Shown: positions 18,592-28,909, counted from the first letter of the stretch. The stretch: DNA of 64,000 nt from Bacillota bacterium (GCA_023410575.1 JAEYPP010000025.1:1-64000), one strand, 5' to 3'. The notes: generated by a model not told the origin, from the letters alone. Made by a program: numbers and translations.

Positions 18592-20028
18592 TTACATTCT
18601 TTCATATAATTCTTCATATTTTCTCGCCGAACTAAACCACGAGAAATCTTTTGCCATACCTCGATCAATTATCTTATTCCATTCACGCTTTTTATTATAA
18701 TAAATGTGCTTTGCATACCTTATTGTATCTAACATCTCATGTGCGTTGTAGTTCGCAAAACTGAAGCCTGTTCCTTTGCTTTCATATTCATTGTATGGTT
18801 CAACTGTATCTTTGAGTCCACCTGTTTCTCGAACTATCGGTATAGTACCATATCGTAAACTCATCAACTGGCTTAACCCACACGGTTCAAATAAGGAAGG
18901 CATTAAAAAGGCATCACAAGAAGCATAAATCTTATGAGAACGCTCGTTTGAATAGAAGATATTAGCAGAAACTCGATTACCATACTTCCAAGCAAAATGT
19001 CGAAACAAATTCTCGTACTTTTCCTCTCCTGTTCCCAACACTACAAGCTGTGTATCCTCAGCGCATATTTCTTCTATGACATAATCAACTAAATCCAAAC
19101 CTTTTTGGTCTGTTAGCCTAGAAACAAGTCCAATCATAAATGCTTTCTCATTTATATCTAAACCTAATTCCTTCTGTAGTGCTTTCTTATTCTTGCACTT
19201 TTCTTTACGAAAATTCTTTGAACTATAAGGATATTCGATCAAATCATCCTTTTCTGGGTCATATTCTGAATAATCAATACCATTAACAATACCAAATAAT
19301 TGATTAGAACGTGCTCTCATTAGACCATCCAACCCTTCTCCATAGAAAGGTATCTTGATTTCTTCTGCATATGTTTCGCTTACTGTTGTTACATAATCAG
19401 CATATACAATACCACCCTTTAGATAGTTTGCATCACCATAAGCTTCTAACTTATCAGGAGTAAAATAAATGGATGGAATTCCTGTTATATCCATGACAGA
19501 TTTTTTATCCCATATTCCTTGAAATTTCAGATTATGGATAGTCATAATTGTTTTTATATGATTATAAAATGGATTATCTTGAAATAAAACATGCAAGTAA
19601 ATAGGGATCAATCCAGTTTGCCAATCATGGCAATGGATGATGTCTGGTCGAAAATCAATTACTGGTAATGATGATAATGCTGCTTTTGAAAAGAAAGCAA
19701 ATTTTTCAATATCTTCATGAATATAACTATATGGTTTAGGTCCTGAAAAATAAAATTCATTATCTATAAAATAGAAATGTATACCTTCATATTCCATCTC
19801 CATAATACCAACATACTGATTTCTCCAATTCAATTCCATGTTAAAGTGCGTTTTATATACCATATTTTGCTTTAATTCTTCAGGTATTGCCATATATTTG
19901 GGAACCATAACTCGAACATCAAATTTTTCTTTATTTATGTATTTCGGTAAGGATCCAACAACATCAGCCAAACCACCTGTTTTAATAAATGGTACACATT
20001 CTGACGCAACAAATAAAACTCTTTTCAT
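18592..20028 (-). CDS. glgA: Glycogen synthase (ADP-glucose type)
   Basis: This GT5-family glucosyltransferase elongates alpha-1,4-glucan from ADP-glucose. The N-terminal KTGGLADVVGSLP is the ADP-glucose binding motif, HDWQTGLIPIYL follows, and the C-terminal SLFEPCGLSQL-MSLRYG-TGGLKDTV block is the GT-B donor site. The start at 20028 (MKRVLFVASE, 478 aa) has a perfect GGAGG seven bases upstream; the frame open to 20058 lacks one. No other glycogen genes are nearby. The link with spo0A just upstream may reflect storage before sporulation (inference). Confidence 0.96.
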   Translation of the reverse strand: MKRVLFVASECVPFIKTGGLADVVGSLPKYINKEKFDVRVMVPKYMAIPEELKQNMVYKTHFNMELNWRNQYVGIMEMEYEGIHFYFIDNEFYFSGPKPYSYIHEDIEKFAFFSKAALSSLPVIDFRPDIIHCHDWQTGLIPIYLHVLFQDNPFYNHIKTIMTIHNLKFQGIWDKKSVMDITGIPSIYFTPDKLEAYGDANYLKGGIVYADYVTTVSETYAEEIKIPFYGEGLDGLMRARSNQLFGIVNGIDYSEYDPEKDDLIEYPYSSKNFRKEKCKNKKALQKELGLDINEKAFMIGLVSRLTDQKGLDLVDYVIEEICAEDTQLVVLGTGEEKYENLFRHFAWKYGNRVSANIFYSNERSHKIYASCDAFLMPSLFEPCGLSQLMSLRYGTIPIVRETGGLKDTVEPYNEYESKGTGFSFANYNAHEMLDTIRYAKHIYYNKKREWNKIIDRGMAKDFSWFSSARKYEELYERM

Positions 20029-20120
20029 AGTAAAGCCTCCACAATTTCTTATAATCACATTATATCCTAATATGCGACTAAAAAAAAGGGGAAACGATAT
20101 ATTTTTTCATTGAAACATTC

Positions 20121-20921
20121 TCAAATTCTTAATTTATATTCTAGACGTATCTTGTCAGCAATCAAAGCAACAAACTCAGAGTTGGTTGGCTTACCTTTTC
20201 CATTACTAACTGTATAACCAAATAAATCATCAATTGTATCCATCTTGCCCCTACTCCATGCTACTTCAATTGCATGACGAATTGCTCGTTCCACACGACT
20301 TGGTGTTGTCTTATGACGTTTCGCAATGGATGGATAAAGCTGTTTTGTGATTGAATTTAACATCTCATTATCATCTACTGACAACATAATTGCATCGCGT
20401 AAATATTGATATCCCTTAATATGAGCAGGAACACCAATCTCATGGATAATATTAGTAACATCAGATTCTAAATTTTTTTCTTTATATGATGAAGGGCTGT
20501 CAAAAGTATTTAACTTATGGTTGTCTACTAATCTAGCATGAGTCTCTGATTTGAGCTGTTTAATACGACTAAGCACCATATTATTGTCAAAAGGTTTTAA
20601 GATATAGTAGCTAGCACCTAATTCAAAGGCATTCTCAGTTACACGCTCTTGTCCAATTGCAGTTATTACAATAAATGATGGTGTTTTCTTCAAATCACCA
20701 TTTTTTTTCACTTTTTCTAATACACCTAAACCATCAAGTTTTGGCATAATAAGATCTAATAATACTACATCAGGTGTCTTTTCTTTGATTAGTTCTAGAG
20801 CATCAATACCATTCTCAGCTTTACCTAATACATCAATTTCTCCGTCACTTTTTAAAACTTCTTCAAGTAAATTCAGCATGCGTATATTGTCATCGACAAT
20901 AACAACCCCTATTCTTCCCAT
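20121..20921 (-). CDS. spo0A: Sporulation master response regulator Spo0A
   Basis: This DNA-binding regulator commits the cell to sporulation when phosphorylated. The receiver domain (residues 1-125) has VIVDDN acidic residues, the phospho-acceptor Asp in DVVLLDLIMP, and the Lys in YYILKPFD. The C-terminal effector domain (about 150-266) carries the Spo0A recognition-helix region SRVERAIRHAIEVAW. The length of 266 is normal. It follows spoIVB, the universal arrangement in spore formers, with its own 270-base upstream region. Confidence 0.99.
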   Translation of the reverse strand: MGRIGVVIVDDNIRMLNLLEEVLKSDGEIDVLGKAENGIDALELIKEKTPDVVLLDLIMPKLDGLGVLEKVKKNGDLKKTPSFIVITAIGQERVTENAFELGASYYILKPFDNNMVLSRIKQLKSETHARLVDNHKLNTFDSPSSYKEKNLESDVTNIIHEIGVPAHIKGYQYLRDAIMLSVDDNEMLNSITKQLYPSIAKRHKTTPSRVERAIRHAIEVAWSRGKMDTIDDLFGYTVSNGKGKPTNSEFVALIADKIRLEYKLRI

Positions 20922-21119
20922 AACCAGTCCTCCTTTTTATTGTCATACCTACTCTCAGTTGGCGCCATAACTGTGAGTTTTATCTTAACAAAATACAAAA
21001 TTTTGTCTTTGCACATATAATTATTAAACTAGATTGTAGTTCTGTGATATTTCAACATAACTTACAAAAGAATTATATCCATAAATTGCCAATTGTTCAA
21101 TCCTATTTTAACGCATTGC

Positions 21120-21126
21120 TCGACAA
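21120..21126 (-). promoter_or_regulatory. Possible 0A box upstream of spo0A
   Basis: On the minus strand the seven bases read TTGTCGA, close to the Spo0A box TGTCGAA. It lies about 200 bases before the spo0A start, in the 272-base spoIVB-spo0A gap. Autoregulation of spo0A is known in Bacillus. A seven-base match in AT-rich DNA is weak evidence alone. Confidence 0.3.
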
Positions 21127-21193
21127 TTTGTCAATGATTTCCTTTGTTAAATTTCCATATCTTTCTAATTTTGTATTCTTCGATATTTTATAT

Positions 21194-22525
21194 CTATTGC
21201 AGTATTTGTAACATATTCTCAACAAATGTGCCATAACCCATAGTTGCATCACGAATAAAAACATGTGTAACCGCACCAATCAATTTATTATCTTGAATAA
21301 TAGGACTTCCGCTCATGCCTTGTACGATACCACCAGTTAAAGATTTTAGACGTTCATCTGTAATTTTAATAACCAATCCTTTGCTATGACTATTGCCAAA
21401 ATCTATCTCCGTAATTTTAATCTTATATTCCTTTATTTCACCATCTACGTTACATAGAATCGATGCATCTCCAATTTTAATATCCTGTTTTAGACCAATT
21501 GGTATTGGCTTATTATAAAATTTATCCGACATCTTATTTTTTATATTTGCTTTTGCACTTATATTACCAAAGATACCTTGAACAGAATTCTCATAGATTG
21601 TTCCAAGCTTCGAATTTTCACTATCATGGATTATTCCACTCAATTCACCAGGAGTTCCTGTCTTTCCCTTAATGATATTAACAATTTCAGCATCATAGAT
21701 ATTTCCATCACCTACATTCATTAGTAAACCAGTATCAACATCTGTTATTCCATGTCCTAATGCTCCGAACTGACCCGTTGTTGTAATGAATGTTAGTGTA
21801 CCAATACCCTGCGTATCATCCCTAATCCAGCTTCCAATCTTATATTCACCTTCCGCTGTTTCTACAGGATTAACAATCACCTTTATAAGTTCATCATTGC
21901 GCTTGACATCAAGCTCGATTGAGCTTCCTTTGGATTGTTGTATTACATCGATTAGCTCTTCTTTCGAATCAATTTTTTTACCATTAGCCACCATAATGTA
22001 GTCACCAGATTTTAAGCTATTTAAAGAAGGCTCATAATTCATACCATCTTTCGCTGTTACTTTAGCTGTTCCAAGAACAAGTACTCCGTCTGTATTTAAC
22101 GTAATGCCAATTGTCCCCCCACAAGGTATAACTTCAATTGTATCTATAACGTCTAACTTGATTTCTTTTATTGAAAGCCAGCCAAATAACTTAACAACTA
22201 CCTTATAAGAACCTGTTTTTTCAGATTGTAGAGAAAATGGTTTACTTAAATCGATATTTAAGGAACCAGCTGGTATATTGCTCGCATTTCTTTGAGAGAC
22301 ACTTATATTATCAGCATAGATATCTGCTTCCATCGGCACAGCTAGGTCGAAATTATGCTCTTTACCTGCAAGGATTCGAATTCTCTCAGGTATCGAAGTG
22401 TTTATTTTATAATAAGAAAAAGCAATAATACCAATGATGGCAATCAAAAATAATACCACTAACATTCGTCGATATTTTTTTCTTATGGGATCGGCATTCT
22501 TTCGACACACAGATTCATCACGCAT
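21194..22525 (-). CDS. spoIVB: SpoIVB serine peptidase
   Basis: It is a forespore-secreted protease that triggers pro-sigma-K processing in the mother cell. The 443-residue protein has one N-terminal membrane anchor (residues 20-40, MLVVLFLIAIIGIIAFSYY), a PDZ domain (about 120-210) and the S55 protease domain with GTLTFITTTGQFGALGHGI and the catalytic serine in GMSGSPI. It lies between recN and spo0A, the conserved location. In Bacillus it is sigma-G dependent; no promoter was assigned here. Confidence 0.97.
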   Translation of the reverse strand: MRDESVCRKNADPIRKKYRRMLVVLFLIAIIGIIAFSYYKINTSIPERIRILAGKEHNFDLAVPMEADIYADNISVSQRNASNIPAGSLNIDLSKPFSLQSEKTGSYKVVVKLFGWLSIKEIKLDVIDTIEVIPCGGTIGITLNTDGVLVLGTAKVTAKDGMNYEPSLNSLKSGDYIMVANGKKIDSKEELIDVIQQSKGSSIELDVKRNDELIKVIVNPVETAEGEYKIGSWIRDDTQGIGTLTFITTTGQFGALGHGITDVDTGLLMNVGDGNIYDAEIVNIIKGKTGTPGELSGIIHDSENSKLGTIYENSVQGIFGNISAKANIKNKMSDKFYNKPIPIGLKQDIKIGDASILCNVDGEIKEYKIKITEIDFGNSHSKGLVIKITDERLKSLTGGIVQGMSGSPIIQDNKLIGAVTHVFIRDATMGYGTFVENMLQILQ

Positions 22526-22553
22526 ACTACATTCCTGCCTTTCTATCCATTAC

Positions 22554-22584
22554 AAAAGGATATACTTTAGTAGTATATCCTTTT
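22554..22584 (-). terminator. Hairpin terminator after recN
   Basis: AAAAGGATATACT (22554-22566) and AGTATATCCTTTT (22572-22584) are perfect 13-base complements with a five-base loop. The hairpin sits about 50 bases after the recN stop and 29 bases before spoIVB. It is A-rich on one side and T-rich on the other, so it can work in either direction. It separates recN from spoIVB. Confidence 0.8.
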
Positions 22585-22634
22585 CATTAGATTTCATATC
22601 GTTAGTTAGTATGCGTATTAAAAAAAATATAAAA

Positions 22635-24338
22635 CTAGGAGATTAAGTCTTTGTTTCCATGACTCTTTATGGAATGTGCTAGAGATTTCATCTCTTTAGC
22701 ACTGTTTAGAACATTGTCAGTGATTTTTGCACCACCAAGAATTCTAGCTAATTCAGAAATTGCTTCCTCTTCCTTTAATTGACGTATTAATGTCTGAGTA
22801 GATTTCCCATCTGTTTTTTTCTCAATTACATAATGAGTATCTGCCATTGCTGCAATCTGAGGTAAATGTGTGATGCATAAAATCTGATGTTCTTTTGCTA
22901 AAACACCAAGCTTTTCAGATACTTTTTGCGCAGTTCTTCCACTAATTCCGACATCAATTTCATCAAAAATTAAAGTAGAAATATCATCTTTTTTTGCCAT
23001 AACTGATTTTATTGCTAACATAATTCTAGAAAGCTCACCGCCAGATGCAACTTTAGCGAGTGCTCGCATTGGTTCTCCAGGATTTGTCGAAATCATAAAT
23101 TCGACTTCATCAAATCCGTTTGCTGTAAATTCATTCAATCTAGTAAAAGATATCTTAAATTGAACATCTAAAAAGTTAAGGTCAACTAATGCTTGAATCA
23201 ATCGCTCAGTTAATATGTTGGCCTTTTGCTTTCGAATCATCGATAGCTGTTCACATTCTTCTTTTAATTTTTCCTCGTATACCTTTATCTTTTGCGTTAA
23301 TTTAGAAAGATATTCATCATAAGCTTCGTACTTTTCTTTTTTCTCTTCACACTTTTTATAATATGTAAGAATGTCTTCGATTCGATTGCCATACTTTGCT
23401 TTTAAACGATTGATTAGATTAAGCCTTTCTTCCACCTGATCAAGCTCATTACTGGAATCTGAACAATGATCCATATATTCTGAAACGTCACGGTTAAAAT
23501 CATTCAATAAGCTTTCAATATCATTCATCTGTAGTAGCATACTATTAAGTTTTTTATCCAAACTAGCAACTTTTTGAATTTGCTTTACTGCTCTAGATAC
23601 ATTATTCGCAGCACAATCATTCTCTTGTGAAGTCAGGCTGTATGCTACCGATAAACTTTCCAAGATATTAGCAGCATTACTAAGTCGTTTATACTCACTT
23701 TGTAAAAGTTCATCTTCTCCAACCTTAAGCTTTGCTTCTTCAATCTCTTTCATCTCATATTCTAGAAATGATAATTCTCGAAGACGCTTGTCCTCATCTA
23801 ATTCTGAGGAATTTAATTCTTCTTTTAATTTTGCATATTCTTGGTATAACATCGAGATACTTTCTTTATATCGAAATGCTTCTTCTTTTGCAAAACGATC
23901 TACCATATTAAGATGTACATGCTTATATAAAAGTGACTGATGTTCATGCTGACCATGAATATCTAGAAGATACCCTGCAATACTTTTTAGGCACTGAGTT
24001 GTCACATTCTCTCCATTAATCTTACAGATATTTCTACCACTTTGCATTATCTTTCGAGAAATTAAGATTTGATCTTCCTGTATCTCGATATCGTTTTCTT
24101 CCATCAATTGAAATACTTCTTTACGATCTGTCTGAAAAACTAATTCAACCAAAGCAAAATCTGCATTCTTTCGAATAATATCCTTTGTCGTTTTTCCACC
24201 TAGTGCAAAATTTATCGAATCAATTAAAATCGACTTACCAGCACCTGTTTCACCAGTCATTATGTTCAAATGGTTTTGAAAAAATACTTCAACCTCATCA
24301 ATTATCGCAAAATTTTTAACATGCAGACTGCAAAGCAT
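22635..24338 (-). CDS. recN: DNA repair protein RecN
   Basis: This SMC-like ATPase acts in double-strand break repair. The Walker A motif TGETGAGKSILIDSI is near the N-terminus, a long coiled-coil middle follows (residues 150-370), and the C-terminal ABC signature KVASGGELSRIMLAIK comes with Walker B LIFDEIDVGISG. The start at 24338 (MLCSLHVKNF, 567 aa) follows a GGGAGG Shine-Dalgarno sequence; the frame open to 24356 includes that site and is rejected. It is separated from nadK/argR here by the Ig-like gene and yebC. Confidence 0.97.
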   Translation of the reverse strand: MLCSLHVKNFAIIDEVEVFFQNHLNIMTGETGAGKSILIDSINFALGGKTTKDIIRKNADFALVELVFQTDRKEVFQLMEENDIEIQEDQILISRKIMQSGRNICKINGENVTTQCLKSIAGYLLDIHGQHEHQSLLYKHVHLNMVDRFAKEEAFRYKESISMLYQEYAKLKEELNSSELDEDKRLRELSFLEYEMKEIEEAKLKVGEDELLQSEYKRLSNAANILESLSVAYSLTSQENDCAANNVSRAVKQIQKVASLDKKLNSMLLQMNDIESLLNDFNRDVSEYMDHCSDSSNELDQVEERLNLINRLKAKYGNRIEDILTYYKKCEEKKEKYEAYDEYLSKLTQKIKVYEEKLKEECEQLSMIRKQKANILTERLIQALVDLNFLDVQFKISFTRLNEFTANGFDEVEFMISTNPGEPMRALAKVASGGELSRIMLAIKSVMAKKDDISTLIFDEIDVGISGRTAQKVSEKLGVLAKEHQILCITHLPQIAAMADTHYVIEKKTDGKSTQTLIRQLKEEEAISELARILGGAKITDNVLNSAKEMKSLAHSIKSHGNKDLIS

Positions 24339-24587
24339 CCTAACCCCTCCCATCAAAATTAACTACTCTTTTATTCGTAGTATGTAACGCCAAATCAAAC
24401 ATATGTTCGCTTTCATCTTACCACAACCTTACTAAATTTTCAACTGTTCTTTTTATAGTTCCTTTCGTAATTTTTTTGTTAAACTTATGTTTGCGCCACT
24501 TAATAGTCACATTTTGCGAACGATAATGCTCATTCCTTTTTATAATCTTACGAAATCACAACCAAATGAGTTATCACCTCCTATCCC

Positions 24588-24697
24588 GAAGAAAGAGTAC
24601 ACATGTATATTTTCGAAGGCCTTACAAGTCCCACACGCTCTTTGTGGGCTTGTTTCCATCGCGCGCCGCAGAAAATATACATGTGTACTCTTTCTTC
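24588..24697. repeat. Palindromic intergenic repeat, family R, copy R3
   Basis: The left arm GAAGAAAGAGTACACATG and the right arm CATGTGTACTCTTTCTTC are perfect complements, and the match continues through TATATTTTC/GAAAATATA. The core is the family one, with small changes (TTGTTTCCATCGCGCGCC instead of GTGAGCGTAGCGCGCC). The arm sequence is unrelated to those of R1, R2 and R4. It fills much of the 437-base gap between the Ig-like gene and recN. Confidence 0.9.
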
Positions 24698-24730
24698 TTC
24701 ATAGCAAAAATCACAAACGCCTAGCAAACA

Positions 24731-24763
24731 AACAGGGTTGTTGCATTATGCAACAACCCCGTT
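24731..24763 (-). terminator. Terminator of the Ig-like surface protein gene
   Basis: AACAGGGTTGTTGCAT (24731-24746) pairs with ATGCAACAACCCCGTT (24748-24763) with a single mismatch, giving a 16-base stem. It begins 13 bases after the stop of the 24776-28648 gene and on that strand is followed by TGTTTGC. It lies beside R3, so transcription from the minus strand would meet this hairpin before the repeat. Confidence 0.8.
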
Positions 24764-24775
24764 TTAACATTTTTA

Positions 24776-27700
24776 TTATGGTAACTTTGTAACTGTTACT
24801 TTACACGTAAGCCTTCTTCCGTTAACGACTGCATAAACATAAGTTGTACCAATTGCCCTTGCTGTTACTACACCATTAGATACCGACGCAATTTCTTGAT
24901 TTTCTACATCCCAGCGTACCTTAAGATTATTAGATCCCAATCCATCTACTCTTAATTCGATCTCAGTCCTATTATATTGAGCTAAAGTTAATTGTGTTTT
25001 ACTTAATCCAACTACATAAACCTTAATCGTACCTTTTCGTCCTGATTCGGTCATAATGGTAATATTTGCTGTACCAATGCCCTTTGCAGTAATCTTACCA
25101 CTCTTTTGTCCAACCGTTGCTACGAGCTGGTTATCTGAACTCCAGGATACAGAATCAGTGGAATCATTCGGAACAATTGAAAATGAAACTGTCTTTGTTT
25201 CACCAGGTGACATTACCACCTCAGATTCAGAAATCGAAATACCAGTACTTGCAATCGGTGCGATAACTCTAACATAACATACTGATTTCACACCACTTGA
25301 ATCCTTAGCTTTTGCAGTTATCATTGCATTACCAGGATTTAAAGCAGTTATTTTTCCATTCTTATCGACAATTGCGATATCCTTTGCACTCGTTGTATAA
25401 TTTGGCGTTTTATAGGTTGCATTAGAAGGTGAAACCTTCGTTTTTAACTTATAGGATTTTCCTTGAACTAACGTAATATAATCGACATCAAGATCAATAC
25501 TTGTTACTAACCGAACAACTCGTACCGTACAAGTTGCTTCTACTTCACTACCATCCGTTGCAGCAGCCGTTATGATAGCAGTACCAAGTTTTAACCCCTT
25601 TATTTTACCTTTTTCATTAACAGTAACAATACTTTCATCACTCGAAGACCAATCCAATTGCTTATTGGTAGCTTTTTCACCATTAATTTGGGCTGTTAAT
25701 GTAAATGATTTACCTAGTCCAAGGGGATACCAAGTACGATTTAGCTTGATCGAAGTAATCAACTCTTCCACAGTCACTATACAATAATCTTTATAATCTC
25801 CTTCATCTGAAGTAACTGTAATCATCGCCATTCCACCAGCAATACCGGTAACCTCACCCTTTGAATTAACTGTTGCAACCTCTTCATTAGAACTTTCCCA
25901 GCTTACACCAGTATCATTCGCTGAGTCAGGTACTACGCTTGCCTCTAATTCAATAATTTCCCCAACACTGATTGTTTCTTCCGAACTGCTTATAGTGATA
26001 CCCGTTACTGGCTGTAATACAGTTACTGTACAATAACCAGTGGAACCACTTTTCGTTTTTACTAAGATTACCGTAGTTCCTGCACTCTTTGCAATTACTT
26101 TACCACTCTTTGATACTGTTGCTACTTTAGCATCACTCGATTCCCATGTTAAAGTAGTTTCTGTCGAATCTGCTGGAGTCAACTTTGTTTCTAAATAGTA
26201 ATAATCTCCGACACTCATCGTCAATTTAGTAACATCCAATTTTACCGCAGTTGCTGTTCGACTAACTGTTACCGTACATGTTGCAATATAGCCACCATCC
26301 GTAGTCTTAAGGATGATAACTGCTGTACCAACACTTCTTGCTGTAAGTAAACCTTCTTTGTCAACACTAACTACAGAAGGATTAGAGGAATTCCAAACTA
26401 CGGATGCATTACTTGAATCAATCGGTTTAATCGAATAAGTCAAACGGAAAGTTTCACCTACATACATAGCTCTTGATGTATGGTCTAATGTAATTCCTGT
26501 AACTGACTTCGTAACTGTAACTTTACAAATTGCATAAATTTCTGCATTTACTTTAGAAGTAACAATAATGGAAGCTTTACCAGGTTTTTTTACAGTAACC
26601 AAACCATAAGAATCTACGGTAACAATCGAAGGATCGGTTGATTTCCATATAACTTCCTGGTCTTGTGCACTTGCTGGTAATATTGTTGCATACAACTGAA
26701 ACTTTTTATCTGCTAATGGAACTGTTACATCCGTTTCTGATAATGTAATCGATTCAATTGGTTGATAAACTCGAATCAAAGAGGAACCAACAACAACATT
26801 ATCTTTATTAATCGCACTGACTACTGCAACACCACCACTAACACCAGTTACTGTTGCTGATAAATCACCAGCATTTGAAATTTTAACTACTGATTCATCT
26901 GATGAAACCCATATAAGTTTCAGATTATTTAACTTTGGAGTAACTGTTGCGTTGATTGTGAGATTGTCGCCAATCGCAATATCTTCCTCTATTGGATTTA
27001 AGGTAATCTTTGTTACCGACGAAATAACCTTGATATTACATTGTAATGTCTTAGTTACTCCATTAATAACTTGCTTTACGGTAATGACTGCATCACCATT
27101 TTTCATACCAGTTACTAAACCATCCTCATCTACCATTGCAATTTCTGGATTACTTGATGTCCATGTAATCGGAGCAGCGCTATTTGAGGCATATAAGACA
27201 AGCTGAATGGTAGAACCTACGTAAATCGTTGCCGCAGATGTATTTAAGTTAATTCCATCTACAACATTAACATTAATTGTTTCATCTTTAGCACCACCAG
27301 CGCTACCAGTTGTGGTTGCCTTTAGTTTTATTATCGTGGAACCACTTCCTAGTCCAGTGATAACTCCTAAACCATTAACAGAAGCAATCGTCTCATTTAT
27401 CGATTGAAACGTATACCATGTCTTATCTGGAAGGTTAGAATTCTGAATGATATCAAAATAATCTCCCACCGTCATCGTAACTGTTCCAGTCGGGATAATT
27501 ACCGGGACATGAACAATGATAGTTAATTTATTGATCTGAGTATTTTTCTCACTAAAAGTGTCGGTTGGGCGAGCCGTAATATAATATGTACCAGCTTTTA
27601 CGTTCGTAAATGATATATTTCCACTATACTCACTAGGCGTCATATCCATTAAAGGACTCTTTTCTGGATTGATGATTTCGCCATCTATACTATTTCCCTT

Positions 27701-28648
27701 ATGTACTGTCCAGACAAGATTCGATGCTTTCTTTGCATTTGTATTAATTGTAAATGAAGAACTTGATGCAGTAAAAACAATCTTATCTTCCATTGGCGAA
27801 CTCAAGGTCGATACTTGTCCTATTGGAGACACAAACACTGGAAACTCGATGAACTGAGTTTTTCCATTATATGATGTTGTTGTCTCGACTTTAATCGTAG
27901 CATAACCTGAACCTTGTGCTGTTAATACACCGCTTTCATCAACTTTTACTACGGTTTCATCACTACTTGTCCACACAAGCGATGGCGGTGTTACCATAAT
28001 TGCTGATGGAGTGCCAACTGTGTTGTTATTTACTCCAGTTTTATACGTAACATTTTGTAACTTTACAAGATAATGAGTACGTTCGAATGCGCCGCTCTCA
28101 GGTTTCGTACTCAACTGATATCCAACGTTATTTTCACCATCGCCCCAACTTAAGTTCCTAACCAAACCGAAACTATCAGAAGTCGTATTTGCAGATGTAC
28201 TAGTATCAAGTTTCAATGGTACATAGATTTGACAATATACTTGATAATCTAAACCATTATATGTAACGATAGCAGCCAACTGAGAAAATCCTGGACCAAC
28301 CGCTGTGATATCGGCTTTGTATTTATCATCATAAGTAACCGAGATTACACTCTTTTCATATGGCAACCATTTTATAGTTGCACTTGACGGTATACTTCCA
28401 GAGGAATGTGAAATACCAATACTTAATGTACTTTTTGTCATTGTTATTAATTCACCATTGGAATAACTATCAGCATCAGATTGCATATAAAAAGTGCCTG
28501 GTGCTACTGTAGCATCAGCAGCTTGCGCAGTTGATACCATTGGGGTAATTATAACCTCACTATCACCACCCGTGACTGGAAACAAATTCATAAATAATAC
28601 AGCAAACAGCATTAAAATCGCAATTTTTCTTCTTCCTTGAATTATCAT
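24776..28648 (-). CDS. Giant secreted Ig-like (Big2) repeat protein
   Basis: This is a 1290-residue exported protein of unknown specific role. The N-terminus is a signal peptide (residues 1-45: basic RRK, hydrophobic LMLFAVLFMNLF, cleavage likely after AQA). About twelve bacterial Ig-like group 2 domains of roughly 80-85 residues follow, each with a WxSSxxxVAxVxxxGxVTAxxxG core. No LPXTG motif, SLH domain or catalytic domain is visible, so it may be shed or bind the wall non-covalently. Such repeats usually act in adhesion. It interrupts the conserved argR-recN order and has its own operator-like upstream region and terminator. Confidence 0.88.
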   Translation of the reverse strand: MIIQGRRKIAILMLFAVLFMNLFPVTGGDSEVIITPMVSTAQAADATVAPGTFYMQSDADSYSNGELITMTKSTLSIGISHSSGSIPSSATIKWLPYEKSVISVTYDDKYKADITAVGPGFSQLAAIVTYNGLDYQVYCQIYVPLKLDTSTSANTTSDSFGLVRNLSWGDGENNVGYQLSTKPESGAFERTHYLVKLQNVTYKTGVNNNTVGTPSAIMVTPPSLVWTSSDETVVKVDESGVLTAQGSGYATIKVETTTSYNGKTQFIEFPVFVSPIGQVSTLSSPMEDKIVFTASSSSFTINTNAKKASNLVWTVHKGNSIDGEIINPEKSPLMDMTPSEYSGNISFTNVKAGTYYITARPTDTFSEKNTQINKLTIIVHVPVIIPTGTVTMTVGDYFDIIQNSNLPDKTWYTFQSINETIASVNGLGVITGLGSGSTIIKLKATTTGSAGGAKDETINVNVVDGINLNTSAATIYVGSTIQLVLYASNSAAPITWTSSNPEIAMVDEDGLVTGMKNGDAVITVKQVINGVTKTLQCNIKVISSVTKITLNPIEEDIAIGDNLTINATVTPKLNNLKLIWVSSDESVVKISNAGDLSATVTGVSGGVAVVSAINKDNVVVGSSLIRVYQPIESITLSETDVTVPLADKKFQLYATILPASAQDQEVIWKSTDPSIVTVDSYGLVTVKKPGKASIIVTSKVNAEIYAICKVTVTKSVTGITLDHTSRAMYVGETFRLTYSIKPIDSSNASVVWNSSNPSVVSVDKEGLLTARSVGTAVIILKTTDGGYIATCTVTVSRTATAVKLDVTKLTMSVGDYYYLETKLTPADSTETTLTWESSDAKVATVSKSGKVIAKSAGTTVILVKTKSGSTGYCTVTVLQPVTGITISSSEETISVGEIIELEASVVPDSANDTGVSWESSNEEVATVNSKGEVTGIAGGMAMITVTSDEGDYKDYCIVTVEELITSIKLNRTWYPLGLGKSFTLTAQINGEKATNKQLDWSSSDESIVTVNEKGKIKGLKLGTAIITAAATDGSEVEATCTVRVVRLVTSIDLDVDYITLVQGKSYKLKTKVSPSNATYKTPNYTTSAKDIAIVDKNGKITALNPGNAMITAKAKDSSGVKSVCYVRVIAPIASTGISISESEVVMSPGETKTVSFSIVPNDSTDSVSWSSDNQLVATVGQKSGKITAKGIGTANITIMTESGRKGTIKVYVVGLSKTQLTLAQYNRTEIELRVDGLGSNNLKVRWDVENQEIASVSNGVVTARAIGTTYVYAVVNGRRLTCKVTVTKLP

Positions 28649-28718
28649 TCCTAACCCTCCTTAGTTATATGCGAAAAATGTTGATTAAGTTCCTCGTTCA
28701 ACTTCTAATAAAAGCATA

Positions 28719-28749
28719 TTCGACATTTATGACATTAATATGTCATAAA
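28719..28749. promoter_or_regulatory. Operator-like palindrome with adjacent 0A-box-like site
   Basis: TTTATGACAT (28726-28735) and ATGTCATAAA (28740-28749) are perfect ten-base inverted repeats separated by TAAT. Touching it, 28719-28725 reads TGTCGAA on the minus strand, identical to the Spo0A box core. The pair lies about 75-100 bases before the Ig-like protein start. The arrangement suggests control of that gene by a dimeric repressor and possibly Spo0A. This is inference from sequence shape only. Confidence 0.5.
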
Positions 28750-28909
28750 AAAATATTTCATAATACATATCGGTAAATTATCAGATTTCTTAAGTGTTTT
28801 ATGTGATTTTATCTTTCATAAAATTACCAATATTCATGTAGAGATTCTAATACACTTCAAAAAATTCCATCAGACGTTCCTCTAGAGAAAACTTTATTAA
28901 ATAATGAAA

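Noticed and set aside
24487..24792. Plus-strand frame of 101 codons
   Set aside because: It runs through repeat R3 and a terminator hairpin and has no ribosome site.
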